A stretch of 11,538 bases of DNA from JANQTF01 sp036835375 (GCA_036835375.1 DAITMB010000142.1:1-11538); one strand, 5' to 3'. Shown: positions 1 to 8,669, counted from the stretch's first letter. Made by a program: numbers and translations. Notes: generated by a model from the sequence alone, not told the origin.

Positions 1-1
1 C

Positions 2-586
2 CTGAGCAGCACCGAGTGGCACCACATCGCCTACGTGTTTGACGAGCCCTTCACCCAGCTCTATGTGGATGGCGTGCTAGTGGCCAACTCTGACAAGGCC
101 GATGATGAAAAGCCGTATCCATACCCGACGCTTTGGGACGTGAACCAATTTGATCGCGATGCAGAAATCGGTGCGCTATTTAACCCTGCCTACGGCCCCA
201 TCGAATATCTGGGAGATACCTATGACCCAGGTGTGAGGAACTTCTTCAGCGGCCACATGGCGAAGTTGAAGTTTTGGAACTACAGCCTGACAGAGCTAGA
301 GATTGCTAATCAGTATGCTGAACATGCCGTTTCGTCAATTGATGCTGGATTCTTGTCTGAGCTCAAGGTGTATCCCAATCCTGCTCAGGACCACTTGGTG
401 TTGAGCTTGGATCATCCTGAGGAGTCTCAGGTAACGCTCATTGACCTTCAGGGTCGTGTGCTGAAGCAGGCTACCCTCCAAGGTACAGCAGAAATGTCGG
501 TAGAAGATCTGCCTGCTGGTCTGTATCTGGTCCAAGTACGGAGCAAGAACCATCAGGTCACTCAAAAGGTGAGAATTGATCGGTAA
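2..586 (+). CDS. LamG-like (concanavalin-fold) secreted protein with T9SS type A sorting domain, 5' end missing
   Basis: The reading frame is open from base 2, so the gene begins outside the window; the GTG at 35 lies inside a conserved strand and is not a believable start. The visible 194 residues open with WHHIAYVFD, the usual core strand of LamG/laminin G-like jelly-roll domains. A matching last strand (GHMAKLKFWNYSLTELEI) ends near residue 103. From about residue 118 to the end there is a T9SS type A sorting domain: KVYPNPAQDH, then VTLIDLQGRVLKQ, then LPAGLYLVQV, and a basic tail. Such tails direct proteins through the type IX secretion system and are cleaved at the surface. LamG domains often bind carbohydrate, but ligand and enzymatic role are unknown because the N-terminal part is absent. 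The terminator just downstream makes it a separate transcription unit from the next operon. Confidence 0.88.
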   Translation: MSSTEWHHIAYVFDEPFTQLYVDGVLVANSDKADDEKPYPYPTLWDVNQFDRDAEIGALFNPAYGPIEYLGDTYDPGVRNFFSGHMAKLKFWNYSLTELEIANQYAEHAVSSIDAGFLSELKVYPNPAQDHLVLSLDHPEESQVTLIDLQGRVLKQATLQGTAEMSVEDLPAGLYLVQVRSKNHQVTQKVRIDR

Positions 587-595
587 GGATAAGTG

Positions 596-642
596 GTTTT
601 GGGGATTTCCGCCAATGGCGGAGTCCTCAAAACTTTTTTTTT
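596..642 (+). terminator. Intrinsic terminator after the LamG/T9SS gene
   Basis: The arm at 596-613 pairs with 617-633 across a 3-nt loop (AAT); the stem is GC-rich next to the loop (TCCGCC/GGCGGA) and has one bulge and minor mismatches. Nine T residues follow at 634-642. It starts 10 bp after the stop codon at 586, so it fits Rho-independent termination of the upstream gene. The arms end in GTTTTG and CAAAAC, so readthrough structure on the other strand is possible but there is no gene there to serve. Confidence 0.85.
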
Positions 643-755
643 CAATGGTAGGGTCTAGGTGCTGTTCCTTCGCGTGAATGCACTCTTTAGTTTGGCCAAG
701 ATTCGACTCCGATGACGTGTTTACTTGAGCCACTGACCTCTTAATTTTTCAAAAA

Positions 756-3173
756 ATGCCTCGTAATACATTGAATATCCTTGTGGCCTTGTTGGCAACC
801 TTCGGATCTCTTTCTTGGCAGATGGTCTCGGCACAGTCGGTTGCGTACGAATTCGTGCCGCCAGATAGCTCAGGCATGTACAACGTCAAAACTGACTTTG
901 GTGCTGTAGGCGATGGAATCACTGATGATACCCAGGCACTGATCGAGGCGTTTCGAGGAGATTCCACCAGCTACACCGATGGAGAATCGGGTGGTCGAGT
1001 GCCAGTTTATTTACCGCCAGGAACCTATCTGGTGACCAAGCCACTTCCGATGGGGGCTAAGCGTAAGGCGATCATCGGTGCTGGCAAAGGTCAGACCATC
1101 ATACGTCTGGCACCCAACAGCCCGGGCTTCGGCGATGTACAAAACCCTCAGATTTTTATCGATGGGCTTGGCAAGCAGTTTCAAGCTCAGAATTTCTGGC
1201 TCTTCATCCGTCACCTCACCATTGAGATCGGAGCGGGCAATCCTGGTGCAGTAGGTTTGGCATTTCATTCTAATAATTCAGGTATGGTCATGGACGTGGC
1301 CATCAAAGCCATGACGCCTACCACAGGCCACACAGGGCTAGAACTATCTCGTTGGCCTGGGCCATTCATGGTCAAGCATGTGGAAGTGGATGGATTTGAC
1401 TACGGCATACGTTCCACCCCCAACCAGTATGGCGTCACTTTGGAAAATATCCATGTCTCCAACAGCCGAATCGCAGGGGTGCTCAACAATGGAAACACCC
1501 TCACCTTTCGGAATTTGACGATCGACAACGTTCCGGCGGGTGTGATTTCCAGACAAAGTACAGGCTTTACGGTGATCACCGACGCCAACATTACGGGGAA
1601 TGGCAAGACTGCAGTATCGCGCGAGGGAGGTCATATGTTCCTGCGGCGGGTGAGCACCACGGGCTTTGACGAAAGCGTACGCTCCGGCTCTGTGGCGGAA
1701 ACCGCTGCTACCATCGACGAGTGGCTCTCGCACCCTGTGAAATATGTCTTTCCTGCGGAGACACACTCCATGGACTTACCAGTGAATGAAATGCCCGAGA
1801 TGCCCTTTGTTGCGCCCGGCGACCCGAGTCTCTACCTCTTGTATGATCGCAACGGGGACAATGACATCACGGCAGAGTTTCAGGGTGCGATAGATGCAGG
1901 CTATGAGCACATTTATATCATGCCTTCTTACAACAAGTATGGCCTCGATGTCACGAATTGGCAAACTTCAGCCCCCATTATTCTGCGCAACAATATCAAG
2001 CACATCATGGGCATGGGAGTGGCTTGGATGAGGCTTCGACCCGGTGCGAATGAGCCAGCTTTCATCGTGGAAAACAGCAATCAAGATACCATCCTAGTCG
2101 AGCTTCTTTACAGCGATTACTTGTCAAATTACGCCTTCATGTTTGAGCACCGGCAACCCAACATTCTGGCGATGCGGGGGGGTGATGGCAGCTATCGAAA
2201 CACCGTTGCGGGAACCCGCTATTTTACTGAAAGCACAGCCGGCACGCAAATCGTGGTAAAAGACGGCGAGGTGTGGTGCCGGGACAACAACTCTGAGTTC
2301 AGGGACAGTACCCACATCCTGGCCGACAACAGCACCATCTGGCTGCTAGGCCATAAAACAGAGCGCGATAACCTGTTCTACGACCTGCGAAACGGCTCGC
2401 AGTTGGAACTCTTGGGAGGGTTTTTCTACGGCAACACCAACCATTACGACCTGCCGATGGTCACCCTTGACAGCACGAGTGATGCTACCCTGAGCTACCG
2501 CAATCACGCAACGCCATTTGCTACCCAAATCGAGCATTTTCGTTATGGAGAGCGGAGAGTGATGACCTCTACGCGCACCTACGGTGGCGTCTTTCCTCTC
2601 TACAGTGCTTGGGTCGGGGGGGCGCCACGTGAACCCTTCAACTTGAGGGCGGAATACGGCTCAGCCAGCTTGATTGTACTCGGCTGGGACGACCTTTCTA
2701 CGAACGAAGATGGTTTTATCATTCAGCGCTCAGAAACAGGACAGAACTTTGTCGCTGTCGATACCGTCGGAGCGAATGTATATCAGTTTAATGACAGTCA
2801 GGTAAGTCCGTCAACCACCTACACCTATCGGGTGTTGTCGTACAATGCGACAAATAACTCCTTGACTGAGTACACCCCAACGATACAAGCCAGTACCAGC
2901 CCTACTTCTATCGATGGATTTCAAGAGGGGTGGAAGATGTATCCAAATCCAGCCACGAATGTGATACACCTTGAGTTGCCCCACATGAGCAGCGAAGCTT
3001 GGGAGGGGACCATCAGAGACATTCATGGGCGCTTGGTTCAGACGTTTATTCTGCCAGCTGGCACTACCCAACAAACGATCAGGTTGGAGAAATTGTCGGC
3101 AGGACTGTACACCTTGCAGCTAATGGGGAGTGAGTTGTTTACCCAACGAATTGTCGTTCAACCTCGCTTCTAA
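756..3173 (+). CDS. T9SS-secreted double right-handed beta-helix protein (pectate lyase 3/GH55-like) with FnIII domain
   Basis: This 805-residue protein starts at an ATG preceded by an A-rich stretch. Residues 1-26 form a signal peptide (hydrophobic core, likely cut after VSA). Residues 44-62 carry VKTDFGAVGDGITDDTQAL and 84-93 VYLPPGTYLV, the N-terminal signature of the pectate-lyase-3 superfamily of right-handed beta-helices, and strand repeats run to about 320. A second segment, about 360-610, opens with a similar DRNGDNDITAEFQGAIDAG, suggesting a second helix as in GH55 glucanases. An FnIII-like domain follows at 624-717 and a T9SS type A tail at 728-805 (MYPNPATN, IRDIHGRLVQ, LSAGLYTLQL). 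The family contains lyases, glycosidases and non-catalytic binders; I could not assign catalytic residues, so activity and substrate are open. It lies 33 bp before the SusC gene, probably in one operon. A weak Bacteroidota -7-like element (TTAGTTTG, 687-694) lies upstream, without a good TTG at -33. Confidence 0.9.
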   Translation: MPRNTLNILVALLATFGSLSWQMVSAQSVAYEFVPPDSSGMYNVKTDFGAVGDGITDDTQALIEAFRGDSTSYTDGESGGRVPVYLPPGTYLVTKPLPMGAKRKAIIGAGKGQTIIRLAPNSPGFGDVQNPQIFIDGLGKQFQAQNFWLFIRHLTIEIGAGNPGAVGLAFHSNNSGMVMDVAIKAMTPTTGHTGLELSRWPGPFMVKHVEVDGFDYGIRSTPNQYGVTLENIHVSNSRIAGVLNNGNTLTFRNLTIDNVPAGVISRQSTGFTVITDANITGNGKTAVSREGGHMFLRRVSTTGFDESVRSGSVAETAATIDEWLSHPVKYVFPAETHSMDLPVNEMPEMPFVAPGDPSLYLLYDRNGDNDITAEFQGAIDAGYEHIYIMPSYNKYGLDVTNWQTSAPIILRNNIKHIMGMGVAWMRLRPGANEPAFIVENSNQDTILVELLYSDYLSNYAFMFEHRQPNILAMRGGDGSYRNTVAGTRYFTESTAGTQIVVKDGEVWCRDNNSEFRDSTHILADNSTIWLLGHKTERDNLFYDLRNGSQLELLGGFFYGNTNHYDLPMVTLDSTSDATLSYRNHATPFATQIEHFRYGERRVMTSTRTYGGVFPLYSAWVGGAPREPFNLRAEYGSASLIVLGWDDLSTNEDGFIIQRSETGQNFVAVDTVGANVYQFNDSQVSPSTTYTYRVLSYNATNNSLTEYTPTIQASTSPTSIDGFQEGWKMYPNPATNVIHLELPHMSSEAWEGTIRDIHGRLVQTFILPAGTTQQTIRLEKLSAGLYTLQLMGSELFTQRIVVQPRF

Positions 3174-3206
3174 TCTTCCAACTAACTTATAAATGATCCA
3201 TTAAAA

Positions 3207-6200
3207 ATGAACTCGATAATGAGGATTTTGGGTATTCTGTGTATGCTGATGTGTCTGAGTTGGCCCTTGGGAGCAAGGGCTCAGATGGCCATATTCAGCA
3301 ACTTGAGAGGGGGCGTGGAGCAGCACTTTTTTCAAGAAGATGAAATCTCACTAGAGCAGGCGTTGAATGAGTTGGAGGATCCCTTCGATGTCACTTTCAC
3401 GTATTTTAAAGAGCAGGTGGTACAAAAGGTCATCAAGCGAAATGTCTTGACGATGTACCCTAATGACCTGGAGTCTATTCTGCGGCGCATTCTGGACCCC
3501 AACGGACTGGCCTTTTATCAGGCAAGTGAAGATAACTACCTGATCTTTCCCAAGGAAGGCGCCCCCAAACCAAGGGCTGCGAAACCCGCTTCACGACAGA
3601 TGCAAGTGGCACCACAAGTCCAAGATGAGTCGAACCTGTCGATCCCTGAGCGACGCAGCCCCGCAGCTGTTGCCCCTGTCGTTCGTCCTGTTTTTTTGGC
3701 AAAGGGGCGTGTGGTGGATTCTCAGACGGAGGAGCCTATTGTGGCCGCAACCATCCGCTTGCAGGGCAGCAATCAGGGGACTTTTACGGACGAAGGAGGC
3801 TATTTTCAAATGGAGGTTCCCGAGGGTAGTTTCAAGCTTCTGTTTAGCTATATCGGCTATGAGGAGCATGTGATTTCTTTCGATGGACAGCCGAATGATA
3901 ATCTGATTGTGTATTTGGTGAGTAAAAATACCTCGCTGGAAGAGGTTGTCGTAATGGGGTTCTCCACTCAGAAAAAATCTGACCTCACTGGGGCGGTGGT
4001 AAAGATCAAGACGGAGGACATTCCAGAAATTCCCGTCGTAAATGCCGCTGAGGCCATTCGCGGACGGGCAGCAGGGGTATTTGTGAATGTCAACTCTGGG
4101 ATTCCCGGAAAAGCTCCTACGATCAGAATTCGTGGTGAAAGTTCCATCAACGCCAGCAATGATCCGCTCGTGGTGGTGGACGGGGCGCCGGTAAGCTCTG
4201 ATGTGTTGGCTAACCTCAATTACAACGACATTGAGTCATTCGAAGTGCTGAAAGATGCCTCTGCCACCTCTATCTTTGGGAAGCAGGGAGCCAATGGCGT
4301 GATTCTGATCACCACAAAGCGCGGGCAGGAAGGCCGCAGCACCATTGATTTCAGCAGTAAATACGGCTTTCGCTTTTTTCCTGAGCCTCTTCCTTTATTG
4401 GACGGACAACAGTTCTACAATTATCTCAAGGAAGTGCTCCCCACCACTCCAGTTTCTTTTGGAGACGAATACGTAGCAAATTTTAATGATCTCTCTCTGA
4501 GTACCATTGACACGAGCAATTTGTTCAACCAAAACTGGCAGGAGCAAATGTTTAACGTGGGTCGTTTTGAGGAACACACGCTTGCATTTGCAAGTGGTAC
4601 AAAGCAGTTAAACTATCGACTCTCAGGATCCTACCTTAGCGACAAGGGAATCATTCAACCTGCTCAGTTCAACCGATATAACATCATGTTGAATGTGGAT
4701 GCAAATCCCATTGAGCGCTTAAAAATCTATACAAACGTTAATTATGCCATGTCGGATCGGACCGGTGTGCAAGAGAGTGGCTTAGGCTGGAACGGAGGTG
4801 TGGTAAACGCTACGTTGCAGTATGCTCCATTTTTACCGACAAGGGATGAGGCCACTGGGTACTTCTTCCCCAATCCCCTGCGTCCCAACATCGACAGTCC
4901 GGTGGCGCTAGCCGAAGGGCAGCGAAACAACAGCATCGGTCACAACCTGAATGGGTATTTTAAGGCCAGGCTAGCCCTTTTTGGTGGCTTTAGCTTGAGA
5001 TCAGAGTGGTTTGGACGCGTCAACTTTTCTCGTAGTCGCAGCTTTGAAGATCGCAACTCTACTTATATCGGACGCACACAAGGGGGAACGGGGCGCGAGT
5101 CGATCAACCTAGGCCGCTCCACCAACATCCAACATTTTCTAGAGTATAGCAACAGCTTTGGCAAACACACGCTACAGGTCTTGGCGGGTCATACGGCTCA
5201 GTTCTCCATTAATGAAGGAACCAGCATCAGTGTGCTAGGATACACCAATGACAATGTCATTCTCTTGCGCGACGCGATCACACCCAACAACCCCACCGAT
5301 TTCTATTTTCCTGGGGCAGCCTTCGCAGGGGTAGCCCGCGTCGATTACGGCTTCGCCAACAAGTACTTAGTGCAGCTGAATTTCAGGGCTGATGGCTCGG
5401 CAAACTTCGCTCCGGGCAACCGCTGGGGCTACTTCCCTTCTGCGTCCGTGGGGTGGAAGATATCGGAGGAGAACTTCATGAAAGGGGCCAAAAACGTCGA
5501 ATTGCTCAAGCTCAGAGCCAGCGCTGGTAGCACAGGAAACGATGGGATCGGACTGGCTTATTTAGCGATTTATAACCGAAATCCTCGAGGGCGCTATCCC
5601 ATTTTTGGCGATGAAGAGGGGATTTTTCTGGCCTTTCCCAATTTTCCGAATCCCAATATCCGTTGGGAGAGTACCTTGGAATACAACGTCGGGGTGGACT
5701 TTGTGGGCTGGAATGGAAGACTGGAGGCCAATTTGGACGTCTATCAGCGCAATTCTTACGACCTGCTCTATAATCAGCCATTGCCTTGGGGTACGGGTGC
5801 TACCTCTGTCCCAGCCAATTTGGGGCAGGTTCTCAACCAAGGTGTCGAACTCTTTTTATCTGGGGTGCCTGTGTTCAAATCCAATTTTTCTTGGCGTGTC
5901 AATGCCAACATCGCCTACAACTTCAACCAGGTCTTGAATCTTGGAGAAGGCACGGAGGAAAATCGACTTGGGGCCAACTGGGTAGTAGCCGGTGGTCCCC
6001 TCAATGGAATTTATGGGTACCGAGTGGAAAGGCTTTTTCAGGCAGATGATTTTGACGAAAACGGGCAGCTGAAAGAGGGCATTCCTCGGCAGCCAGGGGC
6101 ACAGCCTGGAGACATTAAATTTGTCAATTTTGAGGATGCACAAGACTCCAACGGTGACGGAATCCCCGATCCTTCGGCGATTACTCCACAGGATGACAGG

Positions 6201-6698
6201 GTCTTCTTGGGTTATGCCGCGCCGCCCATCACCTTTGGATTCACAAATACCCTCACCTATCGCGGGCTTTCCTTGACGGTTTTTTTCCAGGGTGTGCAAG
6301 GGAATGTCATTTATAACCAGACTCGGAGCTTTTCTGAAGGGATGAATGACTTCTTCAACCAAAGTGTGACTGTATTGGACCGCTGGACCCCGGAAAATAC
6401 AAATACCAACATGCCCCGTGCCACCATCTTTGATCCCAACGGAAACCAGAGTCGGATATCGGACCGATGGGTAGAAGATGGATCCTACCTTCGGGTCAAA
6501 GATGTCACGCTTTCCTACAGCTTTCCAGTCAATATGCGTAGCCAACTGGGCATGCGGGTAGCTCGAGTCTATGCCTCTGGGCAGAATTGGATAACCTGGA
6601 CAAGGTACACGGGCTTTGATCCTGAAGTCGGTTCTACGGACAACGGTACCTATCCACAAGTTCGCTCTTTTATCTTTGGAGTTACCTTAGGACTCTAA
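3207..6698 (+). CDS. SusC/RagA-family TonB-dependent outer membrane transporter with STN domain
   Basis: The 1163-residue product starts at an ATG preceded by TTAAAA. Residues 1-25 are a signal peptide ending ARA. Residues 47-115 fit an STN (secretin/TonB short N-terminal) domain, which in related receptors contacts a FecR-like anti-sigma factor. A Pro/Ala/Arg-rich linker covers 116-164. Residues 165-238 are a carboxypeptidase-D-regulatory-like domain (GRVVDSQTEEPIVAATIRL, then DEGGYFQMEVP). A TonB-box-like EEVVVMGF is at 245-252. The plug spans about 255-372 and ends in the SusC hallmark GANGVILITTKRG. The rest is the beta barrel, with a DSNGDGIPD calcium-loop-like segment at 980-988 as often seen in this family. 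With SusD it should form a TonB-energised import complex for oligosaccharides or peptides. Length and domain order are typical. The chain ends in Leu instead of the common terminal aromatic. No sigma/anti-sigma gene lies in the window. Confidence 0.97.
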   Translation: MNSIMRILGILCMLMCLSWPLGARAQMAIFSNLRGGVEQHFFQEDEISLEQALNELEDPFDVTFTYFKEQVVQKVIKRNVLTMYPNDLESILRRILDPNGLAFYQASEDNYLIFPKEGAPKPRAAKPASRQMQVAPQVQDESNLSIPERRSPAAVAPVVRPVFLAKGRVVDSQTEEPIVAATIRLQGSNQGTFTDEGGYFQMEVPEGSFKLLFSYIGYEEHVISFDGQPNDNLIVYLVSKNTSLEEVVVMGFSTQKKSDLTGAVVKIKTEDIPEIPVVNAAEAIRGRAAGVFVNVNSGIPGKAPTIRIRGESSINASNDPLVVVDGAPVSSDVLANLNYNDIESFEVLKDASATSIFGKQGANGVILITTKRGQEGRSTIDFSSKYGFRFFPEPLPLLDGQQFYNYLKEVLPTTPVSFGDEYVANFNDLSLSTIDTSNLFNQNWQEQMFNVGRFEEHTLAFASGTKQLNYRLSGSYLSDKGIIQPAQFNRYNIMLNVDANPIERLKIYTNVNYAMSDRTGVQESGLGWNGGVVNATLQYAPFLPTRDEATGYFFPNPLRPNIDSPVALAEGQRNNSIGHNLNGYFKARLALFGGFSLRSEWFGRVNFSRSRSFEDRNSTYIGRTQGGTGRESINLGRSTNIQHFLEYSNSFGKHTLQVLAGHTAQFSINEGTSISVLGYTNDNVILLRDAITPNNPTDFYFPGAAFAGVARVDYGFANKYLVQLNFRADGSANFAPGNRWGYFPSASVGWKISEENFMKGAKNVELLKLRASAGSTGNDGIGLAYLAIYNRNPRGRYPIFGDEEGIFLAFPNFPNPNIRWESTLEYNVGVDFVGWNGRLEANLDVYQRNSYDLLYNQPLPWGTGATSVPANLGQVLNQGVELFLSGVPVFKSNFSWRVNANIAYNFNQVLNLGEGTEENRLGANWVVAGGPLNGIYGYRVERLFQADDFDENGQLKEGIPRQPGAQPGDIKFVNFEDAQDSNGDGIPDPSAITPQDDRVFLGYAAPPITFGFTNTLTYRGLSLTVFFQGVQGNVIYNQTRSFSEGMNDFFNQSVTVLDRWTPENTNTNMPRATIFDPNGNQSRISDRWVEDGSYLRVKDVTLSYSFPVNMRSQLGMRVARVYASGQNWITWTRYTGFDPEVGSTDNGTYPQVRSFIFGVTLGL

Positions 6699-6758
6699 CT
6701 GAGAGTGGAAATGTGGCATCATTAATCTATTGATGAATTGGACAAACTTCTCTCTACG

Positions 6759-8168
6759 ATGAAAAATATCCTTCCTATCCTTCTCCTTCTTTGCAGCCTT
6801 TGCTGGGTTAGTTGTGAAGATCAGCTCAGTCAGTTGCCACTGGGGGTGCAGACCCCGAACAACCAATATGCGTCAGCGATTGGGACGGAGGAAGCCCTAC
6901 TGGCTTGCTACCTCGATCAACAGATGTTGAGGCTGTTTCTCTATTCCATTGATCAATACGGCAACATGGGCATGGGACTGAGTGTAGCCGCTACTGCTTT
7001 CCAAGCAGTGCTTTCGGGGCAGTACACGGTAGATGGAGAAACCACGCGTGAACTTTGGCGCTATCCTTATGCGATCATTCTGCGATGCAACCAATTCTTG
7101 AGGGACAGCAGAGAGTTTAACGCCGTGTACCGCTATCCTGAGCGCGAGTTGGAAGCCGAGGCTGAGGCAAGGACTTTTCGTGCTTACCAATACTTCCGAT
7201 TGGTGAGGTGGTATGGGGGCGTTCCTATCACCACAGAAGAGAACATGGACGACTGGTACCCCGCTCGCCGTACGGAGGAGGAGGTCTATCAATTTATCAT
7301 CGATGAATTCCGATTTGCCATCGAACATCTGCTCGAAGATCATGTGGGTGGCCTGCTCTCCGATGATCCTACCAAAATTGAGTATGGTCGTCTCACCAAA
7401 TGGGCTGCCATGGGAATGCTCGCCGAAGTGTATATGTCAGCTCCTACATCGCTTCGAAACTATCCGGAAGCGATTCGTCTGATGCGTGAAATCATCACCA
7501 GTGGACGCTTTAGCCTGCTCCCAGACTGGAAAAATGTATTTAACCCCGATTTTCGAGTGAATCCAGAAGGAATCTGGCCTGTGATGTTCTCTGGTGCCTG
7601 GGATGGCGGCGGGACCAAATTGGGCCATTATTCTACCACAGCTCAGACTTGGTGGCGCCCTACTGATGAAATGTATGCGTTTTATGAGGAATCAGACGTG
7701 AGGAGGGATGCTACCATTCTCAAGGGCTTTCGGGAAAATTACCTCGAAAAGTATATGCAAGGGCTCGTAGGGGACAACCGCGACAATCACCCGTTCTACT
7801 ACTTGAGATATGCAGACCTGCTCTTGACACTCGCTGAAGCCCTTACGGTGGTAGATTTTGAGGGCAACAAAACGGAAGCGGTCGAACTCCTCAACCAAGT
7901 ACGCGAACGCGCCAAGGCATCCCCTGCGTCACCGGATGACTTCACCACGCAGGATCAATTGATCAATACCATTATGGATGAAGTGCACAAAGAGCTTTAC
8001 ATGGAAGGGCAATACTGGTTTCACATGAAGCGCAACGGCGCAGAGCTAACGCTGAGCCGGATTGAGCTTGATGTCAACGATACCTACAAAATGCTGTTAC
8101 CTATCCCAGTGGATGAGTTGCGAGCAAATCCCAACCTGATCCAGAATCCGGGATATGCGGACCAATGA
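6759..8168 (+). CDS. SusD/RagB-family substrate-binding surface lipoprotein
   Basis: I chose the ATG at 6759 (469 residues) over a TTG at 6738, because the ATG places a clean lipoprotein signal right at the N-terminus: MKNILPILLLL, then CWVSC with the acylated Cys at residue 19. Trp at -3 is unusual for a lipobox, but Ser at -1 is good. The following Glu-Asp resembles the acidic surface-export signal of Bacteroidota lipoproteins. Residues about 143-156 contain YQYFRLVRWYGGVP, the SusD hallmark in the N-terminal TPR-like half. The C-terminal RagB/SusD half has YYLRYADLLLTLAEAL, then LLNQVRERA, ELYMEGQYWFHMKR, and ends with LPIPVDELRANPNLIQNPGY, all standard for the family. At 469 residues it is at the short end. 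It lies 60 bp after the SusC gene and ends the operon. It should form the lid over the SusC barrel and bind the ligand; the ligand is unknown. Confidence 0.96.
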   Translation: MKNILPILLLLCSLCWVSCEDQLSQLPLGVQTPNNQYASAIGTEEALLACYLDQQMLRLFLYSIDQYGNMGMGLSVAATAFQAVLSGQYTVDGETTRELWRYPYAIILRCNQFLRDSREFNAVYRYPERELEAEAEARTFRAYQYFRLVRWYGGVPITTEENMDDWYPARRTEEEVYQFIIDEFRFAIEHLLEDHVGGLLSDDPTKIEYGRLTKWAAMGMLAEVYMSAPTSLRNYPEAIRLMREIITSGRFSLLPDWKNVFNPDFRVNPEGIWPVMFSGAWDGGGTKLGHYSTTAQTWWRPTDEMYAFYEESDVRRDATILKGFRENYLEKYMQGLVGDNRDNHPFYYLRYADLLLTLAEALTVVDFEGNKTEAVELLNQVRERAKASPASPDDFTTQDQLINTIMDEVHKELYMEGQYWFHMKRNGAELTLSRIELDVNDTYKMLLPIPVDELRANPNLIQNPGYADQ

Positions 8169-8206
8169 ATAGAGGGTTTTGGTATCTTTTTGACTAGTTG
8201 GCTTGA

Positions 8207-8242
8207 GGTCGCAGCAATTATATTGTTGCGACCTTTTTTTTT
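8207..8242 (+). terminator. Strong intrinsic terminator ending the SusCD operon
   Basis: The 11-nt arms at 8207-8217 (GGTCGCAGCAA) and 8223-8233 (TTGTTGCGACC) pair fully with one G-T wobble across a 5-nt loop (TTATA). Nine T residues follow at 8234-8242. It lies 38 bp after the SusD stop codon and is the only such structure after 642, which supports the three plus-strand genes being one transcript. Confidence 0.93.
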
Positions 8243-8535
8243 GGGAGGGAGAGTAGCTCACGTCTAGAATATTGAATTTAATTTAAAAAAGGCTGGTTGA
8301 TAAGAAAAGGGAATGACTCATAAGAGGAAAATTAAGCGAACGGCGAAAAATTCGAACATAATAAATTTGTATTAGGTCGGCCTATTGGATGATCGGTTTC
8401 ATTCTGTCACCATCAGACCCGTGATGACTCCCCTCACCTCAAGTGAGGAACACTGTTCTTTTCGTCCTCCGGAGATTTTCATTCAATTTTTATCCTTAAC
8501 TCAGCTTTCCAGGGCATAGTCGTCTGGTTCAGAAA
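8243..8535. other. Intergenic stretch with no gene found
   Basis: This AT-richer stretch follows the SusCD terminator. No reading frame on either strand shows protein-like composition or a recognised motif. The only local structure is a 6-bp stem at 8432-8437/8443-8448 (CCTCAC/GTGAGG, 5-nt loop) with no T tract, too weak to name. Confidence 0.5.
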
Positions 8536-8665
8536 GGTGTCAGTCGCGATGCGCCTGAACGGCGCGTTTGGTCCTGTTGTTTCTACCGAGGTGTCAGTCG
8601 CGATGCGCCTGAACGGCGCGTTTGGTCCTGTTGTTTCTACCGAGGTGTCAGTCACGATGCGCCTG
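8536..8665. repeat. 54-bp tandem repeat, 2.4 copies
   Basis: Copies at 8536-8589 and 8590-8643 are identical over 54 bp. A third copy covers only its first 22 bp (8644-8665) with one G-to-A change at 8654, then the sequence diverges. Each full unit contains GCGCC-TGAAC-GGCGC, a small GC-rich hairpin. Because 54 is a multiple of three and the unit has no stop codon in the relevant frames, both strands stay open through the array. The derived peptides (18-residue repeats such as TSVETTGPNAPFRRIATD on the minus strand) are therefore most likely a by-product, not a gene. Units lie end to end with no spacers, so this is not CRISPR. Identity of the two copies suggests recent duplication or ongoing homogenisation. 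Function is unknown. Confidence 0.9.
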
Positions 8666-8669
8666 GGCC

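Noticed and set aside
687..694. TTAGTTTG as the promoter of the beta-helix/SusCD operon
   Set aside because: It partly fits the Bacteroidota -7 consensus TAnnTTTG, but no TTG stands at the expected -33 position, so it is mentioned only as a weak candidate.
5856..6659. Long minus-strand open frame (267 codons) opposite the SusC gene
   Set aside because: The plus strand here clearly encodes the SusC barrel; the antisense frame has no recognised motif.
8432..8448. CCTCAC/GTGAGG hairpin as a terminator or attenuator
   Set aside because: Only 6 bp, no T tract, and no gene ends or begins nearby.
8536..8665. Possible CRISPR-like array
   Set aside because: Units abut directly with no spacers, there are under three copies and no cas genes.
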